Source: Thuidium tamariscinum (lineage: Eukaryota; Streptophyta; Bryopsida; Hypnales; Thuidiaceae). From it: a stretch of DNA of 64,000 bases. The stretch covers positions 4,280,501 to 4,344,500 of the forward strand of contig OX344758.2 of assembly GCA_947034885.2 (NCBI GenBank), given 5' to 3'. The notes under the pieces are model-generated. The model worked only from the letters and a program-made list of their open reading frames with translations, had not been told where the DNA came from and ran no database searches. Position numbers and translations under genes: made by a program. Below, in pieces: positions 25,801-37,097 of the stretch; the stretch's first letter is position 1; every line of letters begins with the position of its first letter.

Positions 25801-26586
25801 AATTGTTTTATCGTAATAATTGTGGAAATTTTAGATGGTGCAAGGGCTTCAAGTTCACCTGTATGGTGAATGGAACCTCTCCCTTCTCCCTTCTCCCTTC
25901 CCTTGCTGTATAGTGAATGGAGAGCGTACATAACTCAAAACCCTAAAACATGAGGTCCAGTTAGGACACTTTTTTGTGGGACTGACCGAGTACCCTTCTG
26001 GATACCTTCTCAATTGTTGTGGACGGTTGCCACCTTGAAGAAACCAGTCCCTTCACTCCCTTTTGAATGATCTCCTTCGTGGCGCAATCTCATTTTTTCA
26101 GGAGTTCCGAAGGGGAGGTGGGCTCTAGGAGGGCACTCAGCAGGGGGATTCGCTGCAACTCTATACGCAAGTGAGTTCGGGGACAGGATCTACGCTGTTG
26201 TGATGCACGCAGGAGGATGGGGAGCCAATTTGACGCAGAATGCTCTCCCCATCGCCAGCATCTACGGCACCCTCGACGCTCTGACTCCAGGAGGATACGA
26301 CCGGTACCGGTATACCTACACGGATCCCCCTCCCAAGGGAATTGGACCTCTGGTGAATTTGAAAACATCCAAGTTCATTCCTATCAAAGGTGCCAATCAC
26401 TACCAAGTGGGGGACTACGGGTACCAGAGCCCTGACCAGGTTGCGACGATCAGTGTGGAGCAGCAAGTGGCTTTGTTCGCTGCGGAGACAGTTTCGTTTC
26501 TAGATGGTGTTCCACCAGGTATGATTGTCCAGCACAAAAGATGGACTCCCTCCATTCCGAAACAAGTGGACCTTGTGGTTTTGTGA
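22896..26586 (+). CDS. Secreted protein with two tandem alpha/beta-hydrolase domains
   Basis: Five exons with GT-AG introns and matching phases: 22896-23175, 24014-24322, 24690-24994, 25260-25473, 26102-26586, giving 530 residues. An alternative ATG follows directly at 22899. A signal peptide (FVLLLLLALSVVEC) comes first. Domain 1 (about 70-290) has LVLMPEDGVAPEAYAPLA, then GHGRGG, where the nucleophile serine is Gly132, Asp180 in YGQKD and His209 in SHYDF. Domain 2 (about 300-515) has YVYYPGAAVDARAYFPLA, GHSAGG with Ser382, Asp428 in YGTLD and His469 in GANHYQVGDYG, a complete triad. Domain 2 resembles a bacterial-type Abhydrolase_5 group; the substrate is unknown. Domain 1 is probably inactive or structural. 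The last 13 residues and the stop lie inside a Stowaway-like MITE; a splice donor at 26520 is an alternative end. Two separate genes are less likely, because all junction phases keep one frame open. Confidence 0.75.
25486..25687 (-). mobile_element. Stowaway-like MITE in hydrolase intron 4
   Basis: The element is bounded by TA on both sides (25484-25485 and 25688-25689) with ends CTCCCTCTGTCTCGAAACAA and CTGAGGG. Read in reverse it is colinear with the MITE at 26546-26800, sharing TCTGTCCGATTTTAT and CAATGTTCTTCATTGATT. At 202 bp it is shorter than that copy. TA duplication and CTCCCTC ends fit Tc1/mariner-derived Stowaway elements. Confidence 0.7.
25718..25880 (+). mobile_element. Small inverted-repeat element in hydrolase intron 4
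   Basis: The left part CTCCATTGACCATACAAGTG and the right part CACCTGTATGGTGAATGG are inverted copies around an AT-rich middle. A third, single-ended copy lies upstream of the gene near 22800-22836. The exact ends and the target duplication are uncertain. Confidence 0.5.
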
Positions 26587-26800
26587 GTCACATGGAGGCT
26601 TCTTCTTCTACTTCCTCTTCATCTTTTCTGTCCGATTTTATGTAGGTTGCAATGAACACACGCAATGTTCTTCATTGATTGTGGTGGTATGAAATTTGAA
26701 CTCTTTTGAAGTGAAGCTTTTCACAATATGATCAATGAAATGGACATAAAAGATTCACAACAATACTGCAAGACACTGATTTCAGGACGGAGCTAGGGAG
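26546..26800 (+). mobile_element. Stowaway-like MITE overlapping the hydrolase stop codon
   Basis: The ends are CTCCCTCCATTCCGAAACAA and GGACGGAGCTAGGGAG, with TA on the right and GA on the left. It is 255 bp and is the reverse-orientation relative of 25486-25687. The hydrolase frame runs into it for 41 bases, so it supplies the C-terminal tail, the stop codon and probably part of the 3' untranslated region. Confidence 0.7.
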
Positions 26801-27914
26801 TAACATACAGCAATCAGAAATGTGCTCTCTGAGAATTGGTGAATTTTTACAACATGTGCTGGTACTTGTTAACGTAGGGTCATGTTCATCATCGATTGAT
26901 CACAAATCGTTTGTCATGGAATGTAGCAATAATACTATACTGTATATTTTCCTTTAAGGGGGGGCTGCATGTGAGTATGTGGAGTGAAGACTCTACAAGA
27001 GAGCTTGAGAAGTCGGGTAGGTTGGAAAACTGACACGAAAGTGGTTTATATCTGAATCTCAGGGCCTAGTTGAAACCTTCACGAAATTGAGAATTCTGGA
27101 CCGGAATGTTCTTAAACTATGCCAAGGAAGGTCAGGTGGTCGAATCCATGGCTGGGGTTACTAAGCTTATATATCCTCAGTTTCAGTTTCGGTTCTGTTT
27201 TTTTAGGTTTAGGGTTTTTGGTTGTCAGGGTTTTAGGGTTTTAGGCCCTTAATACGCAGGGTAAAGTCAAGCAGTGCATGACCATCAATGCACTTAATGC
27301 GACCCAGCAAAATAGAGGCCTCAAGCTTTGCCTTAACCATACACTGCACCTCTCCCATACACAGATGATGAACTACTTGTAAGTTAAGTCACCTTCTGTA
27401 TGATGTAGCACATACTGTATATTATGTATAACAAAACCTACCTATAATAAGTTTTAGGAAGGTTTTTATAAATAAGGTCAATTGGAAGAACTTTTGCACT
27501 GGTACTTATGTAATGGAAAATGTTTTCAACAATGTCACAAGCATCACACTTCATTACTTGCTATTCAAAAGAGATGATTTCAATGGTCAAAATCAACAAG
27601 AATCTAGAGTGGAGATGAGTAGCAAAGTAAAAGTTTGTTAGTTAATGGAGTCATAGTAATAAGTCTACAATTTTCTATAATTATTCACTTCTATTTTCAA
27701 AATGGAGCTTCTTTCTTTTTTTACTTGTGGTTATTATGTAAATGTTTGTTATATGATTGTGAAATATAAGATTGTATTGCTATTATAGTCCAACATTGTT
27801 TATGTAGATTAGAATCCATCTTATGTAGATTAGAATCTGAACTTTATTGTTGAGACTTTGGGAGTTTTCATTGCAATATATAATTCACATAATTTGTATT
27901 CTTTGTTATAAATC
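26801..27914. other. Intergenic DNA between hydrolase and galactosyltransferase
   Basis: No gene was recognised. A patch at 27201-27245 is rich in TTTAGGG-like units (GGTTTAGGGTTTTTGG, GGGTTTTAGGGTTTTAGG). It is too short and irregular for a telomere relic and resembles common plant leader sequence. The last 100 bp should hold the galactosyltransferase promoter; CAATATATAATTC near 27871 could be its TATA region. Confidence 0.4.
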
Positions 27915-30900
27915 ATGAAGAAGAAGAAATTAAGTTTTTTACATGGAATAGGATGTTCAAGGCGTTTAGAACTAGTGTGTCTAGCAAGAATTATTGTATG
28001 TGTGATTGTTCTTTGTTATATACCTTTTCTGTTCCCAAGCTATGTTCCAAAATTTCAAGTACTTCAAACTAATAATTCCCCTAAAAATAAAATAGGAACA
28101 AATACTATCAAAAGTAGTGAAATCTTTGAGCAAGACAATGAAGATCTTCTAGAAAAGAGTAATGCTTTTGAATACATCAATGATGTGGGTTTGTTGGGTG
28201 TAATGCATCAAGCCAAGATTGATGGCGCCAAAGCTTGGGAAGAACTTAATATTGTAGCACCAACTCCTTCAAAGCCCTATGAAAATGCAAAAGGTTTAGT
28301 TTGCCCACCTTTATTGTCTACATTTGGAAAGAAATTGCAAACATCAAAAACTAGAATTTGTCCACTTCCATGTGGTATGAAATTTGGGTCCAACATCACT
28401 ATCATTGGAAAGCCACGATTAGCTGAATGGAGGTACAATTCACTATATGAGCAAGAAGAAGAAGTATCCCAATTTGTTGTTGAAGTTCAAGGTTTTAAAG
28501 TAAAAGGGAATGAAATCCATCCTCCTATTCTTTTACACTTAAATCCTCGGCTCCGTGGTGATTGGAGTCGTAAGCCTATAATTGAACATAACATGCGATA
28601 TGGCCGAGACCAATGGGGTGAATCTCATCGATGTGATGGAAAAAAACATGAGGGACAAGGTAAGTGTCAAATCTATATAATTAATATCATATTAATTGAT
28701 AGAATTTTTTTGAAATTATAACTTTATTTTAGTTGATTTGTCTTTATTTGAAATAAGTTTGAAAATTATGTAAATTGAAGAATAATTTTGTTGTAAATCA
28801 TTTATAAAGTATTCTATGCTTGCTACATTATAATTTATTAGGAAGTGCATATTTTATGGGGATAGTTAGGAATAAATGGTATTTATAAAAGAATTTGGTA
28901 TATTTTTATAATCTTTTAAATAACTCATATCAACTAATATTGAATACGTATTTGTAAATGACTTTGTATAGTTGATGATCAACCCAAATGTGAGGATTGG
29001 CTTCAAGTAGAGGATGACCAAAGTGCACTCGTATTGGTAAAAGAATCTTGGTGGAATAAAAAATTCTCTTTTCCTAAAAAAGAAAAGCTTAAAAAGGGCT
29101 ATCCTTTTGGTGAAGGTCGAGAATTTTGTCTCACTATTCTCGCAGGAATTGAAGGATTCCATGTGATTGTTGACTATCGTCACATAAGCTCCTTCCCTTA
29201 TCAAAAAGTGAGTAAAATTAGATGTACTCTTCTATTTCATATTTTAGTTTAAATTGAATAAAATGAGATAGTTATAAATTTTTAATTTTGATCATTATTT
29301 TTTAAATAATATTGCAATTTCTAATCCTTAATTTTAATAATGTTATGTAGGGTTTTTCTTTAATCGAATCATCTGGGATTGTAATAGGAGGAGATGTTGA
29401 TGTAGCTTCTATAACAGTAACATCCTTACCACAAGATGATACATGGAAGGCCCTTCCTCTACCAACCAAGGAAATCAAATTATTTGTTGGAATAATGTCT
29501 AGCAGTAACCACTTTGTAGAACGTATGGCAATTCGGAAGACTTGGATTCAATCTAGTTCTATACAATCTTCTCAAGTGGTGGCTCGATTTTTTGTTGCTC
29601 TGGTATTTTTTGGTGAACCCGTTCCTTTTAAACATTTATTTTATTAATAATTCAATGAAACTTTCAAAACAAACATTTTATATTCAATAATACTAGTATG
29701 TATTTTGATACCGAAGTATTTCTAACAAATTTTTTTTATGATGTATGACTAATTGCCAAATTAATATTATATCTATAGAATCGATTACAATTGACTTGTT
29801 GGATTGTAGCATAAAAGCAAGCTCATCAATCTACAATTGATGAAAGAAGCAAGCTATTATGGTGATATCATTATCTTGCCTTTCATTGACAAATATGATA
29901 TTGTGGTTCTCAAGACTCTTGAAATTTGCAAGTTTGGGGTAAGTATGTCAAATTTATATTTATAATGTTTTAAGAACATATACAAGTTATAGATGGCATT
30001 TCTAAAATTTGATAAAAACAAAAGTTTATTTTGCAATAGATATTTGAAATATTAGACTTGATGAACCTAATACAAATATTGCTTGGTCTATAGTACTACA
30101 ATGTCACTGCAAAGTATATTATGAAATGCGACGATGATACTTTTGTGAGAATTGATGGAATCTTTGAAGAGATCCAACAAAAAGCAATTACACAAGGGCT
30201 TTATATGGGCAACATGAATGAGGGTCATTGGCCCCTTCGTCATGGAAAGTGGGGAGTCACTATTGAGGTATGTTTTAATGATGCAATACTTAATTAAATG
30301 GGACATTGGATATAGTGAAGAACATTAAAATTTGAATTTCATTTGTTTTTATAGAATTGGTATCACAATAATTGGTGTTGGGTTACAAAACCAATATCTT
30401 CAAGTAATTAGAATGATCAATTTAGTATTGGTAATACCATATTTGAAATGATTGTGAGCTTATAAATACTTTTGTGAGTTCATGAAACAGGAATGGCCTA
30501 ATAAACAAAGATATCCAACATATGCAAATGGTCCAGGATATGTACTTTCAAAAGATATTGTACAATTTATAGTTGAACAAGATAAGAAAAATAAATTGCA
30601 GGTATGTTTTATATTACAACTTAGGCTTACATTAAACTATTATCTTCAAAGAAAAATAGTCTAAATTCTAGTTACAAATTTTTATTATTTCATGCAAAAT
30701 TACATGTTTTTATCAAATAATAATCAATATCTTTTTTTTAATGTGATTTATTTGATTTAATTGTTTTTTTAATGAATAGGAATGACAAAAATATTCATAA
30801 TTTCATAAAGTTGTTTTTATACTGTGAAAAAAAATCTCTAATATTATTGTCATAGAAATTTTAAATAAATTGACACATGTTTTTTCTTATTACATTGTGC

Positions 30901-31106
30901 AGTTGTTTAAAATGGAGGATGTGAATGTAGGTTTGTGGGCAAATCAATTTTCAAAGGAAAAATATCCTGTAAATTATATAGACATGAAGCAATTTGCTCA
31001 AGATTATTGTCAAAACAACTACTTATGCGTTCACTATCAATCACCACGCCAAATGATGTGTTTATGGAATAAATTACTTGCTTCTAAGGAGGCAAAGTGT
31101 TGTTAA
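27915..31106 (+). CDS. Galectin-domain beta-1,3-galactosyltransferase (hydroxyproline O-galactosyltransferase type)
   Basis: Seven exons with GT-AG introns and consistent phases: 27915-28659, 28972-29207, 29351-29602, 29810-29938, 30094-30267, 30491-30601, 30903-31106, encoding 616 residues. It is a type II Golgi membrane enzyme: a basic MKKKK start, then one membrane anchor (about residues 21-42, [18 protein letters not shown]). A galectin-like domain covers about 165-325. The GT31 catalytic domain starts near 350, with [18 protein letters not shown], the CDDDTF metal-binding motif (Asp467-469), GDIIILPF and [10 protein letters not shown]. Plant proteins with this architecture add the first galactose to hydroxyproline of arabinogalactan proteins; that role is inferred from the family. 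The gene looks intact. The 3' flank carries a possible TTAA-type element. Confidence 0.9.
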
Positions 31107-32674
31107 TAATGAAAATAAGAATTACTATTATGGAGGCAATGTATATATACATGTACAAATCACTTGTATTCAATACCTTTATTTAATTACATAGTGCAAT
31201 GAGTCAATTTTCATGTTTTTCTTGAAATTACTAAATGATATAATTCATCACTAAAATATCCCTATCTTTAATTCTTATGTAATTGATTAGAGAATTATAG
31301 AAAATATCACAAGATTTACTACATTATAAAGAAATCATATTTTAATAATATTCCCAAAATCAACTATGAATGTAGAATATAATACCCTTTGAACTAAAAT
31401 TAATGTAGACCAAGAAGTTTTCAATTGCCATATAATGGTTAATTTGTAGGTTCATTAATTACATAGGTGCTTGATGTATTTATTATTTATTGATGGTAGT
31501 TCATAAGAAATTTAGATTCATTATTAATACTAATACCATGATAATGATATACTTGATTTTGAATAATTTATTTGAGACTTAAGTTAGTAGGTTACAAAAG
31601 GGTTTTTTATAAGCTAATCTAGGTTTTTTTAACCTCTAAAAGATTAAACCCTTTTGAAATGGTTAAACATTATATTTGAGCTAAATTTAAGCTTTGAATT
31701 GTATTAAAATATCAATATTATATTTTGATTACACAACATGATGGATTGCCAATTAGTATGAAAAATTTCAACTTCTTCATTAAAAAATTTCTCTAGGTTA
31801 CTATTTTTGTTGTTGAAAATGGAAATAAGGTATTAAACATTAAAAAAATTGGACTAATATAAAAAATTTCAAGAGATTCAAGTAGCAATGCAAAGTGGTG
31901 TGACAATTTCTAAACCTCAAAATGGATAAAAACAAAAGTTGTCAAACTTCATTTTCTTAGTATGAATCATTAAGTATACATATTGAAAAAAATAATTTAA
32001 AAAGTTGCAATCTAGGTTGACCAAGCCACATCCACTTTTGAGATGTATGGACCTTTGGACCTTTAAGGGTTAAAGACATGTACATTCAACATTTTTCAGT
32101 AAATATAATATCCCTTCAAATACTAATAATAATGCTGCTTAAAGAGTTAAAGGGTCACTCAGCATCAGTTCTTCACTAAGCTTAAGTACAGTTTCGTCCG
32201 CTGATAAATGGATTAAATCAGGTGGATGAAATCGTGTGGATGAAACAGTCCCATGCAACGCATTGCCAGCTGAAAGGCCCCAATCTCGCAACTCCTCATT
32301 TTTGCTCAGATTAGGGTTTGGATTTACTGCTGTAGTTTTGTATCTTAACTCGTCAGGCATGATACGATGAGCTTTAGAACGGAACTAGGAGAATTGAAAT
32401 ATCACTCTGAGATCGAAACCCTAATTTTGTGCAGCCTCATTAATTGTTCAAGCACCATATATGAGCAATTTTTTCTGAAGTTTTGTTCGAAATTGGGTTC
32501 GATCGATTTGCAGTAGCTTCGTAAATGTGGCTTCGTGCGGTAGGTTCGCATGCTACATTTGGAATCTAGATGGGATGGAAATTTTTCGTGAGAAATGGGA
32601 GTAGGACGTGGATCGGAGGAATGTCGCATCACGCTTAATTGGAACCCTAATTTTGAAGAGACTCTGTGAACACC
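31107..32674. other. Intergenic DNA between galactosyltransferase and membrane protein gene
   Basis: The left two thirds are AT-rich and include the candidate TTAA-type element at 31633-32069. From about 32130 the composition becomes genic and probably contains the leader or promoter of the gene starting at 32675, with typical plant leader words such as ATTAGGGTTTGG on the plus strand. No separate gene was recognised. Confidence 0.45.
31633..32069 (+). mobile_element. Candidate TTAA-type TIR element
   Basis: The sequence is flanked by TTAA at 31629-31632 and 32070-32073. The ends CCTCTAAAAG and CCTTTAAGGG are weak inverted repeats of the CCCCTAAA type. The interior was not matched to the other copies, so this is the least certain member of the set. 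Confidence 0.4.
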
Positions 32675-35600
32675 ATGAGCAATTCTTCAGCAGGCCCGTC
32701 GGCGAGCGCTGGTGTTTTAGCTGCAAAGCGAACGCGGAGACCTGATGCACTGAAGAGCTTCCAGCCGTACACAGGTGGATGGAACATCTTGAATATGGAC
32801 TACTTAGCGGTACCAATCACCAGTATTGCCAAAATCTCTTCAATCTGTATCTTCAGATGTTTTAATGAATGAATTCTGCTTCTGGTGATCTTCGAGTCTT
32901 TATCGGTTTGCATGTTGCTGTGATTCTTGAAAGGTGCAGACTTAATGATCTGAGATTGCTAGGTTACTAGAACATCAAAATAATTCCTTAAATTTGCCGT
33001 ATTCCAATACTATGTCACGTTTTAGAGCGCTTGTTCTGAAACATATATTCATACATGTCCTAAATTTTAAATTTTAGATCTTAATATACACTTAATTATG
33101 TCACAATTTTTGGTGCTGGAATCGTGCCAGTTTAACAAAATTGACTATCTTGATGCTGTTTGCATGTGTATTGTTGTGAGGGGTCACACAGACTGTCATA
33201 TCACTCGAAATTGATTGCCTATGTTATGAGTCATGGTTGCAGTCTGCGGGCTACACTGGGATGCCCGGATTTGTCATTAGCGCGTTATGGATTGTTGCGG
33301 GGTTCCTTTTCATTGTGGTGGTGATATGCATGTGTTTGTGCTGCAAAGGCAGCCTGAAACAAAAACCTGATTTTGAGAGATTTGGCAATTATACCACGCT
33401 CGGTTTATTGATCATCTTTACCGTCCTCACCATGTATGCTACCACTTCAGTTGTTATAATTAGGACTTTGAACTGCTTAATTACGGATGTTTAATTTCAA
33501 TGGTATGACTGCAGCAACATGAATTGTATGTTGTGGTCACGGCTTCAAAATGTCGAGAGCCTTCTGAATTTGGGTACACCCGTGGCAGTTCTGGGTGCGG
33601 GGCCTTGTTCACAGGGCTACAAGGACTTCATGCCGACGTGAGTACGGTGATCACGTACTTGATGGCTCAGTTTACCGCAGCAGCGAAAGCAGGACTGAGC
33701 TCTGTGCCTCCAGCTGCTGCTCCTCAAGCTGCTGAAACTGCGTTGGCCATGGAAAAGGCAACAAATTCTACGTCAACCATGATCCACGCCCAGCTTGACT
33801 CTGTGTAATTGGCACAATTCCTCTTCAGAGTCCTCCGTTTACTCTTGCATATATAAGAGCGGTGCACCAATTGTATTGTGGTACACTTTGAAATTACACT
33901 TAAATTAAACAAATCCGTATATGAATGAAGTCAGCACTTTTCAGAGTACCTAAAGCATTCAGCAGGCATCCAAGCCTTGCTGTTTATTTGATAAACTAGC
34001 ATATTTCAAAAATTTAGTCAGTCGGTTTGAGATTTTAGACGAGCAACTCAAACTGTGCTTGTTCCTTCTTGTAAACACTCGCTACATGCGTTGCATATGA
34101 GAAATCCCATCACTGCGACATACACGACTTTCCAAACACGTAGAGCATTCAGAAATGAGTAAAATTCACCTATTAGACATTGATTTGAACATGAGTGAAG
34201 CTCCTAATTAAAAATTCCGAAATTGTTTTGTACTGAGGTGGAAAACCCTGGATTATTACATTACTGTGCTTCCAATGTGCTGTACTGTGTGTGCCTTTAG
34301 ATGTAAAGATTGCAGCATTCGTATAAGGGGAAGACGCCTCATGACATCTAATGCGTCGGTTCTGGTTCATTTTTTGCAGAGTATTATGGCTTATCATTCT
34401 TACCGGGACCATGCTAGGGTTTGCTTTGGTCGGCCTGGGTGAGGACCCTAAACCTCTAGATGTGGTTTTTGTGCCTCAACTGTGCATAGAACTGAATTAC
34501 TGTAGTTCAGAATACCTGCAAGTCTGATTGCACTGTAAGTTATGCATACTTCTTATCTCAGTTGATGAACTATGCTCTTTGTGGGCTTGGGTGGCAATTG
34601 GAACAGTGTTTGTTGCTTGGAAATTTAGACCTGTGATTTACACGTAAGATTCTCAAGACTCCAGTGAGGCTGCAATACATGATAAATTTATCTTCTAAGC
34701 TTATGTCGTTAGATTGACAGATATCACGGCAATCGGCACTTCTAAAGGACGACGTCTGGAAACCTGATCTATAGCAGAACTAGTTTTCAGAGCCTTTTGC
34801 GATTATAGGTCACAGTTTTGGTGCTCTGAATCAAGCCAATACATCGCAATTGACTTTAGAATAGAAAATTCGAATTCAGCATAGTCTAATTAAGTATGCA
34901 GTTGAAGGTCAGATCATAATTAGAGCACATTTTGATTTTTAAATGACTTGATTGTTTTGGCAGTTTAGTGACCATTGGCTGGTTGCTCGTCATGGGTACT
35001 TGGATCCTGTGCGGCGTTTTCCTCCTGCTAGATGCGTAAGCACCGAAGTGCATTCTTCAAGGTTCTTTTGAATTTGCACGTCAAATCATTTCTGTTCACT
35101 TTTCTGCATAATTCTTTTGAAAGGAGCCGCAACAGCTTGGGAAACCCGCTAGTTCAAGGGAACAAACAGATATCCGAGATGCTCTAGTTCTCTGACACCC
35201 GTTTTTGGCACAGAGATTTTCTAGTTATTCGACATCTTCTTTCTTTGGGATAAATCCTTCAAGCCTTAGAGTTCAAGAATAAATGCGTTATTACTCAGCC
35301 AATTATGCAAGACAGATGTCGTTAGTGCCAACATGATGCAACAACAATGAAATTGGATACAAACGCAGCAGTATTCTTAAGTGTCACGTAGTGTTCTCAA
35401 CTTAATATTCCATTCGATGTTTGCTCCTTGGTGCATTCCTGCTTGCAGGGTCATTGGCGACACATGTGTTGCAATGCAAGAATGGTCTGCTAACCCAAGA
35501 ACCGGCACCAGCTTTGACATTATTGTGCAATGTGGCGGCTCTGATAGTAATTCATCGAGCAACTCATCTCATTTCAGTACCGTAAGACTGCCGCCTATGG

Positions 35601-36160
35601 CAGAAGAGAAGGTTCAATACACGGAATATAAGCTTCTGAATGATTTCGAGCAAAAGAATCACAATTTCGAGCAAAAGAATCACGAGTTCTATGAACCAGA
35701 TGACGAGATCTTCAGTTTGTGGGTGGAGAAGTCCGTGCAGCGAAAAACCTCGAGTCCACCGTCGAACTCAACTGCCGACGGTTGTGCACAACTGCAAAAA
35801 GCATTTGCTCAAATTTTCGAAACTATCGTAAACAACAATTGCCCAAGTATGCGTCGAAACGCCCAGTGGGTGTGGATATCCCTCGTCACATTGTCCACCG
35901 GATCTACGGTGTCGATTTGTTTGTGGATTGTGTTCACTAGACGAAGCACCATGAGACTGACAAAACTCGAGGGTGGGAACATCCCCATGTTCCAGTTCCA
36001 AGAATCCAGTGCGGAGAAGACTGATGCTGGAGAGAAATATCATGAAGCAGTCGGGGCACAGTCATCTGCTTCCTCAACTCCCAACACCGACGAGGATGTG
36101 AATGGAGGAAGCAGGAGGCGATCCAAACCGAAGACGGTGAAAATCAGCATCAACACATGA
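32675..36160 (+). CDS. Plant multi-pass membrane protein with GDTCVAM motif
   Basis: Exons: 32675-32809, 33243 to a donor between about 33445 and 33490 (unresolved), 33515-33804, 34380-34438, 34562-34643, 34964-35035, 35449-36160. All resolved junctions keep frame. It starts MSNSSAGPSA and has the family's YTGGWNI motif. Hydrophobic helices lie at GFVISALWIVAGFLFIVVVI, TLGLLIIFTVLTMY, VVLWLIILTGTMLGFALVGL, LVTIGWLLVMGTWILCGVFL and, near the end, WVWISLVTLSTGSTVSICLW. The GDTCVAMQEW motif after the fourth helix and the CPSMRRNAQWVW motif before the last are characteristic of an uncharacterised plant family that I know from Arabidopsis At2g12400-like proteins. The loop after GDTCVAM is shorter and more diverged than I recall. 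It contains a 21-bp tandem duplication encoding two FEQKNH units. Function unknown; probably plasma membrane or endomembrane. Confidence 0.75.
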
Positions 36161-37097
36161 CATGCAACAGCTTGATCCAAGGGGCTCATATAACTACATG
36201 ATCGATGGAGATTCAGGTAAGTACAGTACAGCAAATTTGCAACCCCTCCCCAAAGCAGCCCCTACATATCCTTGCCTAAAATTTAATTACTTTCTGAACA
36301 AGAAGCTAAGCCATACCGTGTTCACAAAATACATGCAAAGATACATGTTTAAAATTCCGTTCAATTACCAATTGAGAAAGTCAAATATGAGGAACCATGC
36401 TAAGATGCTAATTTGGACAATTTTAGGAGGACAAACCTTGCAGCAGCAGAGCAAGCTTTCAAGAAATCAATCCAGCTAAGAACAACTATCCCCACAGGAT
36501 CAAGGCTGTGTTCAGAAAACTTCAGGATTCAGAAAATCTCCTAATTCCTATTTCAGCAAGTTCCAGAGGCAGATGCCTTGCTGAAATTGAAACATCTAGG
36601 AAAGAACCAAGGAACTTGCAAAATGTGCAAGGAAGAGGACAAGCAGAAGAGAAGTTGATGGCAAGTGGGACCGTTCGGAGTTGATTTTTGGCAATATTAC
36701 CTGACGTTGCAGCTCCCTGTCTGTAGGTAAAACGTAAAAAAGTAATTGCGAACAGTGGACTACGATACATGACCGCATTGAGCTCATCACAACATAAAGA
36801 TTTCAACGTCAGAATTCGATATCACCAGGAGGGAGAGGGTCAGAACAAAAATTATTTGTCTGTGACAATAGTCCGCATCCTAAAAAAATTGTTGATCAGC
36901 TCATCTGAGTACTGTTCCAGTTCAAAAAATATATCTACAGCTTTTCGGTATTATCACCATGTGACAAATGTACAGACCAAAAGAAAGGCACCCATCTGCA
37001 AGAACCAAAGAACCAATGGTCAGAGATAAGCATGGAGCAGGAAAACATAGCACAAGAAACTTTCTAATGCACAGCTTAAAATTATTAGAAACTAACC
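36161..37097. other. Region between convergent genes
   Basis: The membrane-protein gene (+) and the ATPase gene (-) converge here, so this stretch should hold both 3' untranslated regions. Short frames on both strands have no domain. No terminator hairpin or other element was recognised. Confidence 0.45.

Noticed and set aside
27201-27245. TTTAGGG-like units as an interstitial telomere
   Set aside because: Only a few irregular units are present; such sequence is common in plant leaders.
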